Of a stretch of DNA of 64,000 bases, positions 8,335 to 15,815 are shown piece by piece. The DNA lies in the NCBI RefSeq assembly GCF_029868625.1, contig NZ_JARWOJ010000234.1, positions 1 to 64,000 of the forward strand, given 5' to 3'. A program made the translations under genes and the position numbers. The notes under the pieces are model-generated. The model saw nothing but the letters and a program-made list of their open reading frames with translations, was not told where the DNA came from and searched no databases. The DNA is from Nocardia neocaledoniensis (lineage in GTDB: Bacteria; Actinomycetota; Actinomycetes; Mycobacteriales; Mycobacteriaceae). Positions within the stretch are counted from its first letter, which is position 1; every line of letters begins with the position of its first letter.

Positions 8335-9047
8335 CAGCGAGCCCCGGCCTTGAGCTCAAGAGCGAGCTTGCTGAAATCGGCTCGCGCTTCCAAGCTAACT
8401 CGGTTGCGCGGGTACTCCGTCACCACGGTGCCTTCGGCTGCGGCACGTGCGTGAACCTTGTAGTGGCGGATCACGGTGTTCGCGAGAGGCCAACCGTTGG
8501 CCTTGACGTAGTCCTTGGTCTGCTCCAAGTCAGCCATACCGTCTCGTGGGTCCCAGTTGTTGACTACGACAAGGAAATCCAACCCACGCGGCTTGATGAC
8601 CTTCTCGATTGTCCGAGCCGTCGGATCGAACGCGAGCGGCTCGGGCTCGATCGGCACGATCACGTGGTCAGCGGATTCGAGCACAGCGCGCAGTGCCTCG
8701 GCCGCGGGCCCCTTGCCGAGAGGGTCGGCAGCTGCTTCGTCATCTTCGTCGTGGCCGATCCAGCCTGGGGTGTCGACGTAGAAGTGGTCGATGCTGTTGC
8801 TGTTCCGGAGAGCGCGCAGTCCTTCAATGTCATTGTGCGCCTGGACGATATGAAACGGCAGGTCCGCAACTCGGTCTGCCCACCAGACTGCCGACCCCTG
8901 GGGGTCGATGCTGACCGCCGCAACAGGAGAGATGGTGCCCGGCTCCGAGCTCGACAGCGCATCCGCGGTGGTGGCCGCCAGGTTGACGGTGAGCGTGGAC
9001 TTGCCGACGCCACCCTTCTGATTCAGAACAACCTCGACGTATGCCAT
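8334..9047 (-). CDS. parA: ParA-family partition ATPase
   Basis: 237 aa from the ATG at 9047, which has GGAGG at the right distance; an upstream in-frame start at 9197 has no such site. The deviant Walker A box KGGVGKST sits at residues ~9-16, followed by the SIDPQGSA motif near 47-54 and the DTPG switch at ~92-95. Length fits small plasmid ParA proteins without an N-terminal HTH, so autoregulation probably falls to another protein, for example the divergent ribbon-helix-helix gene. Together with ParB it forms a type I partition system. Confidence 0.9.
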   Translation of the reverse strand: MAYVEVVLNQKGGVGKSTLTVNLAATTADALSSSEPGTISPVAAVSIDPQGSAVWWADRVADLPFHIVQAHNDIEGLRALRNSNSIDHFYVDTPGWIGHDEDDEAAADPLGKGPAAEALRAVLESADHVIVPIEPEPLAFDPTARTIEKVIKPRGLDFLVVVNNWDPRDGMADLEQTKDYVKANGWPLANTVIRHYKVHARAAAEGTVVTEYPRNRVSLEARADFSKLALELKAGAR

Positions 9048-9235
9048 GGTTCTACCTCCGTGTACTTCGCCCACATCGTGTGGGCTACTTCGGATTTGGG
9101 TTTGAGAATCGCCGCGGTGGTAACTGCGACTGTAAGAGAGGATATAAGATAGTTTTCTAGTGTCAACGGCTACGGCGGCGATTCGTCGAAACCGCACTGA
9201 AGAACCCGATGTCCATCTTCATTGGAGGAGTTACC
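9048..9235. promoter_or_regulatory. Divergent parA / RHH promoter region
   Basis: 188 bases between the divergent parA and RHH genes. An AT-rich block around 9137-9161 (GATATAAGATAGTTTTCTAG) stands out from the GC-rich surroundings and would suit one or both -10 regions. No palindrome like those in the flanking arrays was seen here. Confidence 0.45.
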
Positions 9236-9502
9236 GTGAATGCTTCGCGCAGTACACCTACCAGCGGAGATTCCTCAGTAGCCGCGGCCGTAGAGCTGCC
9301 GGTTCGAAAAGGCGTCGGCAAGAAGCAGTTCGGGACGCAACTCCATGCTTCGACGATCGCTCGTCTCGACTGGATCAAGAAGCGCGGCTACGTCATCTCT
9401 AAGACCGTAGACGATGCCGTCAACGCCTGGCTCGATTCAGCCGGCGTGCCGCGACCCGACGAACACGGACGCATGCCCGAGGTCCCCTCGAACCAAACCT
9501 GA
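9236..9502 (+). CDS. Small ribbon-helix-helix-like plasmid protein, 88 aa
   Basis: The GTG at 9236 has GGAGGAG six bases upstream and is preferred over the in-frame ATG at 9209. After a disordered ~20 residues, a basic strand-like stretch (RKGVGKKQFGTQL) leads into two helices (STIARLDWIKKRG and KTVDDAVNAWLDSAG), the order of a ribbon-helix-helix fold. Placed divergently from parA and beside a repeat array, it resembles the small DNA-binding proteins that regulate partition or copy number. Function inferred from position and fold only. Confidence 0.6.
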   Translation: MNASRSTPTSGDSSVAAAVELPVRKGVGKKQFGTQLHASTIARLDWIKKRGYVISKTVDDAVNAWLDSAGVPRPDEHGRMPEVPSNQT

Positions 9503-10198
9503 AGTTGGGCCGAGAGACTGCGTCTGCCCACCACTGGCATACCTCAACCCGTTTCGTCACTGTGACGACCAGCTGCGAGCCCTCCTCCGGGCGGCCCCGG
9601 AAGTGCTCGCCAATGTCCTCGCGTCCACCCTGCGCGCCGCGCGGCATGACTGGTCGCCCAAAACGGACGTTTTGATATGCGGTCAGTGTGGGAAGTTTCC
9701 ATCTCTTTCCCCGCGACCCACTCCGTGGTGGAGGCCCTTGGGAGCCAGTGACGGCCGGATTCAACCCGGCTCGGGTAAACCACGGTTTACCCGATGTTCG
9801 CGGTGTGGGAAGTTTCTGCAAGTGCCGACCCGTTCCACAACCCTATTCCGAAGTTGTGTGGGAAGTTTTCACTCTCGGGTGTGACTCGAACCGTTCAACC
9901 TGTCGCATCAGGTGCGAGGTGCAAGGTGCAAGGCGGTCCGCCCTGCTGGACCCAGCCTGGTCACCGGGGACTCCCTGCTCGCGCAGGTGAGTATGCCGCA
10001 CGGTCCAGCCGGAGGAGTCCCGACACCGGCACGACCAAACCCGCTGGCCCGGGGCCGAGTTCGGGTTGCCGCCCTCACCAGTCCGTGTCGGCCACAAGCC
10101 CCGTAGGGATTCAACAGTCCCAGAGGGCTCAGAACTTCGAAGCTATTCGGACGTCCACCTGCCGATTGCGCCCTGCTGCATGCTCAATGCTCCCCGGA
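9503..10198. repeat. Gene-free repeat region, rep/par junction (candidate origin)
   Basis: About 700 bases without a convincing gene. It holds AAAACGGACGTTTT (9661-9674), three copies of GTGTGGGAAGTTTC (9687, 9803 and 9856, all plus-oriented), and one near-perfect palindrome of the centromere type (9771-9794, with a single asymmetric centre base). At 9910-9930 there are three tandem 7-mers of AGGTGC(A/G). Lying between parA and the rep gene's 3' end, it is a good candidate for iterons, incompatibility sites or the origin; nothing recognisable was seen from ~9940 to 10198. Confidence 0.55.
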
Positions 10199-12082
10199 CT
10201 AGGCTGCCAAGACGAGTTGCCCGCTCCGAGGGCGGCTAGGCTGCCAGCTGGGGTCTTGCAGCCCCGTGTGCACAGTTCGAGGCGCAGCAGCCAGGACAGA
10301 TCGGTCGGCCGAAGTGAAGGTTCCGGCGGCCGCCCGATCAACCACGGCCATCAGGCTGTTCCGCCGATCCAGCCAGTTGAACCAGGCCGAGCGCGCGTTG
10401 GGTGTCAGCGTCTCGAGCGTCGCGCGCCTCGCAGCCCGACGCGCCTCCTGGTCCTCGCACGACAGGCTGCGCCACCATCGCTGCTGGTAGCGCAGCGAGC
10501 GGTACGCCTTTACCGCGGGTGACGAGCTGCTGGCCAGGGGTTCACCAGGGGGTAGGTCGGCTAGAGCTGCGCAGCGGGTGCGCCAGTGGTGACGTTCACG
10601 GCGGAAGCGGGCGCGGAGGAGGGTGCGGTTCGCGCGGCCGCGGGGGCAAGGGGGAGGGGGGGTGTCCTTCGGACAAGTGGGGGAAATTTTCGAAACTGCG
10701 TCGTCCACGTAGGGACGGGCCGCTGGTCCCATCGCGTAAGCATGGCTATCCGACGCACCGCCTGCGTAATGATGCGTCGTCACGAGAAGACCGTGGGCGA
10801 TGAGTAGATCGCGGCACACCCGGAACGTCTTCACGTCGATGCCCGCACGAAGTGCGATATCCCGCACCGAGATCGAGCCCTCGCGCCTGACGAAGATTGG
10901 CGCGAGGTTCATCAGCAGGACCTCGCAGTTCCGCCGTCGTTGGGGGCGCACGCTCAGATCTGTCGCATCGAGCGCCGCTTTGAGGCCCGCTGCGACAGCG
11001 GCGATCCGCGCGTTGTCCGCTCCCGTCGACTTGTTCAGAGGGTCGGACGCGGACGGCAGGCGCCGCCGGCGTGGCCGCTGGACGGCCGCCTGATCGACCG
11101 CACGCTCCCAGAGGCGCTGCTGCCATGCTCGCCGACCGATCTTGCGGCACACGGCCGGACTGGCCGCGCTGACCCGTTGCCATGCTTGCTCCGGCGTAAG
11201 CCCCTCCTCGGCGCACACGGTGGTGTGGGCATCGAGCCAGACGAAGCGCCGCCAGCGGTGCTCTCCGCGCTCGGAAGCCTTGGTGCCGGGGCGGTTCTGG
11301 GCCCGCCACGCCTCAGCAGGGGTGCATCCACGGCGAATCATGGCGCAGACTTGCCCGTACTCCCGCGCGGAGCGGGAGGTGTCGGGGCCGGTGGGCGCGG
11401 GGCGAGAGTTAGGTGAAGGCCGTCGACGCGCCGGGTGCGCACCGCGGGCCCGCTTGGCTCGCGTCGGCACGATGGGGGCGTTCGGCGTCAGCGTTCCGCC
11501 GAGAACAGGTGCGGAGTATCCCTTACGGTGCGGAGCGGCGAGCAGTCTCAGCACGCCACCAGAGCGGTCGTCGACCAGAACACCAAACGCCTGCGCGGTG
11601 TCGGCGCACAGGCGGTTCCATTCCTCCATCTGATCTCGCGATGCGCCGACGCCCACAACGTGCCGACCGCCGGGCCGGCCGGACTCACGCGCCAGGTAGG
11701 AGATGCCCTGATCGTGGAGCCACCCGACAAGTACCTCGGCGACCGCGTCACCGAGCACAGCGTGCTCTGGGAGCGGGTCGATGTCTGCGCCGACGTTGCC
11801 GGGCCGGAGAGTCCCACCAGCCGTGGCAACCTCGCCGGCGTCGATCGCGGCGTATGCCCTGTCGAGAGACCGGGTCCGACGCGGCGAATGGTTGTCGGCG
11901 TCGATGAGAACGTAGGGACCGGAGTAGAGGACACGGTCCAACTCGCGCAATTTGAGCTGTGATGGTGGCCCTGGTGGGCCGCCGCTTCGGTTTGAGGAGG
12001 GTGAGTTTTCGACACACTCCGCGGTTTCGGTTGAACCGGATTTCGGGCGTGCGGTATCCTCGACCCTGGGTTCCTTCAGCAA
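10199..12082 (-). CDS. Plasmid replication protein, primase-polymerase-like
   Basis: About 627 aa from a TTG at 12082; the true start is uncertain because no Shine-Dalgarno stands out. Residues ~55-150 carry a pattern typical of archaeo-eukaryotic primase-type plasmid Reps: IDADN, then GADIDP with the metal-binding D-x-D (100-102), then SGRPGGRH (134-141). A central Arg/Trp-rich part follows, then a winged-helix-like segment around 400-450 (SVRDIALRAGIDVKTFRVCR) and a basic C-terminus. It probably initiates replication of this replicon. Flanking repeats and a structured region over its start suggest tight copy control. Confidence 0.6.
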   Translation of the reverse strand: MLKEPRVEDTARPKSGSTETAECVENSPSSNRSGGPPGPPSQLKLRELDRVLYSGPYVLIDADNHSPRRTRSLDRAYAAIDAGEVATAGGTLRPGNVGADIDPLPEHAVLGDAVAEVLVGWLHDQGISYLARESGRPGGRHVVGVGASRDQMEEWNRLCADTAQAFGVLVDDRSGGVLRLLAAPHRKGYSAPVLGGTLTPNAPIVPTRAKRARGAHPARRRPSPNSRPAPTGPDTSRSAREYGQVCAMIRRGCTPAEAWRAQNRPGTKASERGEHRWRRFVWLDAHTTVCAEEGLTPEQAWQRVSAASPAVCRKIGRRAWQQRLWERAVDQAAVQRPRRRRLPSASDPLNKSTGADNARIAAVAAGLKAALDATDLSVRPQRRRNCEVLLMNLAPIFVRREGSISVRDIALRAGIDVKTFRVCRDLLIAHGLLVTTHHYAGGASDSHAYAMGPAARPYVDDAVSKISPTCPKDTPPPPCPRGRANRTLLRARFRRERHHWRTRCAALADLPPGEPLASSSSPAVKAYRSLRYQQRWWRSLSCEDQEARRAARRATLETLTPNARSAWFNWLDRRNSLMAVVDRAAAGTFTSADRSVLAAAPRTVHTGLQDPSWQPSRPRSGQLVLAA

Positions 12083-12200
12083 GGGATGGCCTTTCGTTGC
12101 TGAGGGGGTACACCGTGGAGATGAGAAGGCGAAAGCTCATCCCCCATGGACGAACCGGGAGCTCTCGGCTAGGCGTAGCTGAGGGCTTCCGTCCATGTGG
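12073..12200 (+). ncRNA. Structured region overlapping rep start; candidate antisense RNA
   Basis: Three stems follow each other: 12073-12082 with 12097-12106 (contains the rep TTG codon); GATGAG/CTCATC (12120-12125, 12136-12141) with a GCGAAAGC tip; and an outer CATGGACG/CGTCCATG (12145-12152, 12190-12197) enclosing a 12-bp stem (12160-12171, 12176-12187) with GGCG loop. Several pairs are G:T on the plus strand and would be A/C mismatches on the minus strand. A plus-strand RNA, antisense to the rep mRNA 5' end, therefore pairs better. No promoter or terminator was pinned down. Confidence 0.4.
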
Positions 12201-12279
12201 TTAACCCGGTCGATTGTTCAGTTTGTCGTCTTTGGTCTCCGCTGGTCTTCAGGGCATGCTGGCGTGAGCTAGCCCCGGA

Positions 12280-12540
12280 CTATGCGACCGATTGTCGGCG
12301 CTTCCTTGTGACCTCCTGTTTCGTGGTGCCGTCGAGTAGTGACTCCTGGCCGTTCTCATCGGGAACGAGGATCTCGTCGACTGGGACGCCGCGCCTCTCG
12401 CACACCAGCAACGTCAGCAACCTGCTCCGGTCGCCTCCAGTTTCGGCGGCGGCCAACTCGTCGATCAGTTTGTCGACGTTCTGATGCAGCTTGAAGCCGT
12501 ACGTCTTTCGTGAGTACGACAGGCGCTTTACTCCAGCCAT
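12280..12540 (-). CDS. Small plasmid DNA-binding-like protein, ~86 aa
   Basis: The ATG at 12540 has AAGGA about nine bases upstream; starts at 12549 (ATG) and 12603 (TTG) are alternatives. The protein begins basic (MAGVKRLSYSRKTYGFKL), then has helices HQNVDKLIDELAAAE and DRSRLLTLLVCERRG, like a ribbon-helix-helix or similar small regulator, and ends basic (TTKQEVTRKRRQ). It lies upstream of rep in the same orientation and could regulate it. No family is recognised with certainty. Confidence 0.5.
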   Translation of the reverse strand: MAGVKRLSYSRKTYGFKLHQNVDKLIDELAAAETGGDRSRLLTLLVCERRGVPVDEILVPDENGQESLLDGTTKQEVTRKRRQSVA

Positions 12541-12595
12541 GTGCGACATCCTTGCATGGAGAGTCGCGCCGGAGCACGCGACACGCTGATTTCGG

Positions 12596-12649
12596 TTAAC
12601 CAAGATGAATCGCTGCTGGCCACGGTCGCGGGTGTGCCACAGCGTCCAC
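12596..12649 (-). CDS. Possible 17-aa leader peptide
   Basis: AAGGAGG (complement of 12661-12667) lies 11 bases before a GTG opening an 18-codon frame (stop included). Its TAA overlaps the first codons of the longest version of the downstream small regulator gene. Such a strong ribosome-binding site without a long frame suggests a leader peptide for coupling or attenuation. The palindrome GTCTATAGAC just upstream may be an operator. Confidence 0.25.
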   Translation of the reverse strand: MDAVAHPRPWPAAIHLG

Positions 12650-12856
12650 TTCGATAGCGACCTCCTTCCTCGTTGGTGTCTATAGACTCTTTAGATACAT
12701 TAACGCACAATGATCTCTTCCGGGTGTGAGGCAATGCGATCTACGCCGAGTGCCCAGGGTGTGTGAGATCCTGGGCCCGGACTTCTCCAGCATGGTCAGC
12801 TGGCGTTGTGAGGGTTCCAGACGGACGGACCCCGTTTCTTGAGCTGGGAGGACCCG

Positions 12857-13525
12857 ATGGCAGGCAAGGATGCCGCCCGCATCGCCGCAGAGCCGTATAC
12901 GCCCGCATTCTTGGCGGTCTACGACTTGTGGGTCATCAAGCTGTCGGACCGGTTCGCCTGGCAATGCCCGGCAGAGGTCATGCTGGACCAGTACAACCGG
13001 TTCATCGGCCGGAAGCACCTCGAGGTAGGCCCGGGTTCCGGGTGGTACCTGGCCAACGCCGAGCTGCCCCCGGAGTCCGCCGTCACGCTGATGGACCTGA
13101 ACCCGGAGCCGCTGGCGCATACTCGCCGTCGGCTGGAGGGTAGGAGCTGCGACGTTCGCACCGTCGCAGCAAGCGTTCTAGACCCCGTGCCCGAAAGCGC
13201 TGGGGTTGGGTTCGACTCGATCGGGATCAACTTCGTTCTTCACTGCCTACCGGGCGATTTCGGTGAGAAAGGTGTGGCGTTCGCTCATCTCGCCCAGGTG
13301 CTCGCCGACGACGGCGTGCTGTTCGGATCGACCATCCTCAACCGGAAGTCCAGCACGCTGTTCGGCCGGGTGTTGACTGCGATCTACACCGAGGTCGGGG
13401 CGTTCAACAACGCAGCGGACGACCACGCCGGACTGGAGAAGGCGCTGAGAAGCGCCTTCTCCGAGGTGAATCTCAGCGAGGTAGGAGATGTCACGTTGTT
13501 CACCGCGAGGAAACCGCGACGCTGA
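12857..13525 (+). CDS. SAM-dependent class I methyltransferase
   Basis: 222 aa; ATG at 12857 with GGGAGG eight bases upstream. The Rossmann motif I reads HLEVGPGSGWYL (~residues 52-63), then an acidic strand end in MDLNPE (~78-83) and a post-motif FDSIGINFVLHCLPG. This matches small-molecule methyltransferases of the UbiE/Methyltransf_11 type. The substrate cannot be read. It stands alone, 330 bases after the small regulator gene, with its own promoter space, and is probably an accessory cargo gene. Confidence 0.8.
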   Translation: MAGKDAARIAAEPYTPAFLAVYDLWVIKLSDRFAWQCPAEVMLDQYNRFIGRKHLEVGPGSGWYLANAELPPESAVTLMDLNPEPLAHTRRRLEGRSCDVRTVAASVLDPVPESAGVGFDSIGINFVLHCLPGDFGEKGVAFAHLAQVLADDGVLFGSTILNRKSSTLFGRVLTAIYTEVGAFNNAADDHAGLEKALRSAFSEVNLSEVGDVTLFTARKPRR

Positions 13526-13650
13526 TCCTGGCGTGGAAAGGCTCACCGGCACGCCCGGCATTGGTCGGGGCGGGAGCCGGCGCCATCTGTCTTGGGGCTC
13601 TCGTGCTCGTTCGGCCGAACTTCCGGGCTGATCGGTGACACCATCTACGT

Positions 13651-14082
13651 GTGATTGACCACGGACACAACGGGTTCGAGGTCCCACCCGGCAAGCTGGC
13701 CGGATGGGGCGTGGACACGGATCTACTCGCCCAGCTCGTCGGCGCGGCGTACGACGAGTGCCCCTCCTGCCCGGAGCCGCTCTTGGTGCTGGTCGGCGAG
13801 AGCGCGACGACTACGGCGCAGCTCGTTGAGCTGGCTTGTGTCGGTGTCATCGACACGTTGGGCGGGCTTCCGGTGGACTTGGCCGATCTCGACAGCGTTG
13901 ATAGCCCGGTGCCGATCGGATTCCGGCGGTTGGCGCGGACCGTCGCCGAACGCGGCGACGCGGCGACGCTGGCCGCGCAGAGCGAGGCCCTGACGGTGGT
14001 GGACCGGAGTGCGGCCGCGCGCACCGCGACCGCGGTGTTCGTCACCACGATCCGAATCGGCGTCGAGCGGCTGCGGGGCTAA
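13651..14082 (+). CDS. Hypothetical protein, 143 aa
   Basis: Starts with GTG; no clear ribosome-binding site. Ala/Val-rich helical protein with a CPSC pair near residues 37-40 and a final helix (ARTATAVFVTTIRIGVERLRG). No family recognised. Strong third-position G/C bias supports coding. Its 3' end overlaps the convergent gene at 14079 by four bases. Confidence 0.5.
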   Translation: MIDHGHNGFEVPPGKLAGWGVDTDLLAQLVGAAYDECPSCPEPLLVLVGESATTTAQLVELACVGVIDTLGGLPVDLADLDSVDSPVPIGFRRLARTVAERGDAATLAAQSEALTVVDRSAAARTATAVFVTTIRIGVERLRG

Positions 14083-14372
14083 TCGTCACCGATCAATCCG
14101 GCGGTCCCGAACATGCTGTACAGGTTCAGATCGGCATCGAGCTGGTCACGGGCCTGCCGCCAACGCACCGCGTCCACGGTCTCGCGCCCGTATCGGGTCA
14201 GCAGGTCGTCTATCAACGCGCTCGCGGTGGGCTGATCGCCCCCGTGGTGAGCGTCTTGCGCCCTGCGCAACTGGTCCAAGATTGCACGCTCGTCGGCGGC
14301 CGCGATATCGGTCACGCTGCCGATCCTGCCCGATATCGCGGCCGCGCGGTCGGGCTCCCAATCAATCATCAT
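14079..14372 (-). CDS. Hypothetical helical protein, 97 aa
   Basis: ATG at 14372 overlaps the stop region of the upstream glycosyltransferase-XRE gene, so the two are probably co-translated. Acidic, all-helical product (AAADERAILDQLRRAQDAHHGG and ASALIDDLLTRYGRETVDAVRW). No recognised family. The overlap suggests that it works with the upstream fusion protein. Confidence 0.5.
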   Translation of the reverse strand: MMIDWEPDRAAAISGRIGSVTDIAAADERAILDQLRRAQDAHHGGDQPTASALIDDLLTRYGRETVDAVRWRQARDQLDADLNLYSMFGTAGLIGDD

Positions 14373-15447
14373 TCCGAGGGCTGCTCCGGTCCGTGCTCGC
14401 GCCGATGGTTCGTTGCCGCGCCCTGGCTCGCCGGGCCTCCACTGCGACCGCGTCGACGTTTCGGACGGTGGCCAGAAGGTCTTGGAGGTGTAGCTGGGCC
14501 CCGGTGATCGCGCACCAGGTACGCAGATCATCGGGCGTGGGCATCCGGCCGCCCTGCTCGGTCCGGGTGACCTTCGAGGGATGCCAGCCCGCTTCGTGCG
14601 CCAGATCCCGGCCCGTCAGGTTGCTCGCCCGGCGCAGGTCGCGCAGCCGCCGGCCGAGCAGCTGGCGCGCTTGAGCGGCGTCTTCCTCTGCGGAGGGGAA
14701 CATCGCGCGCAACACGATCGCGCGTTCGGCGATGAACCCACGCAAGGCGGCCACCTGACCGGCGAACTCCGGTGTGCGGGTCATCTGCCCTGAGTGTGAG
14801 CGCCGCACCAGGCCCGGCCTGGCCAGGAAATGCCCGCTGGCAAGGCTGTCCAGGCCCGCGAGCATTCCCATGTCCTCGGAGACCGGCAGAGCTGACCAAC
14901 CCCCGACGGCTACCAGTAGCGCCCGGCGCACGGTGAGTGTGGCCGGGTGGATACGCAACGCGGCCGGGTCGGTGATCCAGGCGGCGATGGTCGATCCCTG
15001 CGGGAGTACGCCTTCGGCGGGGTCGCCGTCCCAGCCGGTGAGGGTGCCGTCCGGGGCGAGGTCGAGCACGGCACTCGCTGTCCAACCAACGCCCGGATCA
15101 GCGGTCAGGACGGTGATCGCATCCGCGAGCGCGGTTTCGGGCAGCTGGTCATCGGCGTCGAGAACCCGCACCAGCGGGCCGTGGCAGCGGGCGAGTGCGG
15201 TGGTCCGTGCGACCGCTGGGCCGCCGTGTGGTTGGCTGCCCGGTCGGACCCGCGGATCTTGCCGGGCAGCGGACGGTAGCGGCAGTTCGTCATGGTGGGG
15301 GCCGTCGGATTGGACGGCCCATTCCCAGCTCCACCCGGCCGGGAGCACTTGCGCGCGCAGCGACTCGTACGCCTCGGCCAAATGCTGTGGGTCCACGCAG
15401 CCGACGGCGGTCACTACGCTGATTACCTGGGTTACGCTGCCGGTCAC
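14362..15447 (-). CDS. Glycosyltransferase family 2-like / XRE HTH fusion
   Basis: 361 aa with two readable parts. Residues ~8-245 look like a GT-A nucleotide-sugar transferase: VISVVTAV start, SDGPHHDE, and the D-x-D motif in VRVLDADDQLPE (~95-99). Residues ~262-345 are an XRE helix-turn-helix (RRLRDLRRASNLTGRDLAHE then GWHPSKVTRTEQGGRMPTPD) with a typical actinobacterial C-terminal extension. Fusion of a GT domain to an XRE domain is unusual; the frame is continuous, so it is not two genes. Role unknown: a sugar-nucleotide-sensing regulator is one possibility. Confidence 0.65.
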   Translation of the reverse strand: MTGSVTQVISVVTAVGCVDPQHLAEAYESLRAQVLPAGWSWEWAVQSDGPHHDELPLPSAARQDPRVRPGSQPHGGPAVARTTALARCHGPLVRVLDADDQLPETALADAITVLTADPGVGWTASAVLDLAPDGTLTGWDGDPAEGVLPQGSTIAAWITDPAALRIHPATLTVRRALLVAVGGWSALPVSEDMGMLAGLDSLASGHFLARPGLVRRSHSGQMTRTPEFAGQVAALRGFIAERAIVLRAMFPSAEEDAAQARQLLGRRLRDLRRASNLTGRDLAHEAGWHPSKVTRTEQGGRMPTPDDLRTWCAITGAQLHLQDLLATVRNVDAVAVEARRARARQRTIGASTDRSSPRNDD

Positions 15448-15548
15448 GGCGTTTCACGCTACCGGCTACGCTGAAATCCGGGCCCGCAACCAGTCGAGCG
15501 CACGTCCAGATCGGGCCCGCCGACCACGAAGGAAGGGAAGCGCAACGG

Positions 15549-15779
15549 ATGACAGGTCGCACACCCCGCGCCGATTTCCTGTTCGCCTTGGCCGCTGTCG
15601 GATTGCCCTGGCTCGCGGTACTGCTGGTCATGACGACGAAACACGGGCTCCGGCCCGATCCTGCTGGCCTGGCCCTTGCCGTCGCGGCCCTCGCCGCGTC
15701 GGTCGCCGTCGGCTACGCCGCACTGCGCTGGCATGGGCGTTCCGCCGAGTTATCAAGCCCTCAGCCGGGGCCCCGTTGA
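15549..15779 (+). CDS. Small two-helix membrane protein, 76 aa
   Basis: GGAAGGGAAGCGCAACGG precedes the ATG, giving a good ribosome-binding site. Two hydrophobic helices are visible (DFLFALAAVGLPWLAVLLVM and PAGLALAVAALAASVAVGYA) with a basic C-terminus after the second. No family is recognised. It is divergent from the glycosyltransferase-XRE gene and convergent with the P450 gene. Confidence 0.55.
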   Translation: MTGRTPRADFLFALAAVGLPWLAVLLVMTTKHGLRPDPAGLALAVAALAASVAVGYAALRWHGRSAELSSPQPGPR

Positions 15780-15815
15780 TCTGCTACAGCGCGGTCGGCC
15801 AGGCGATCCGCCCGA

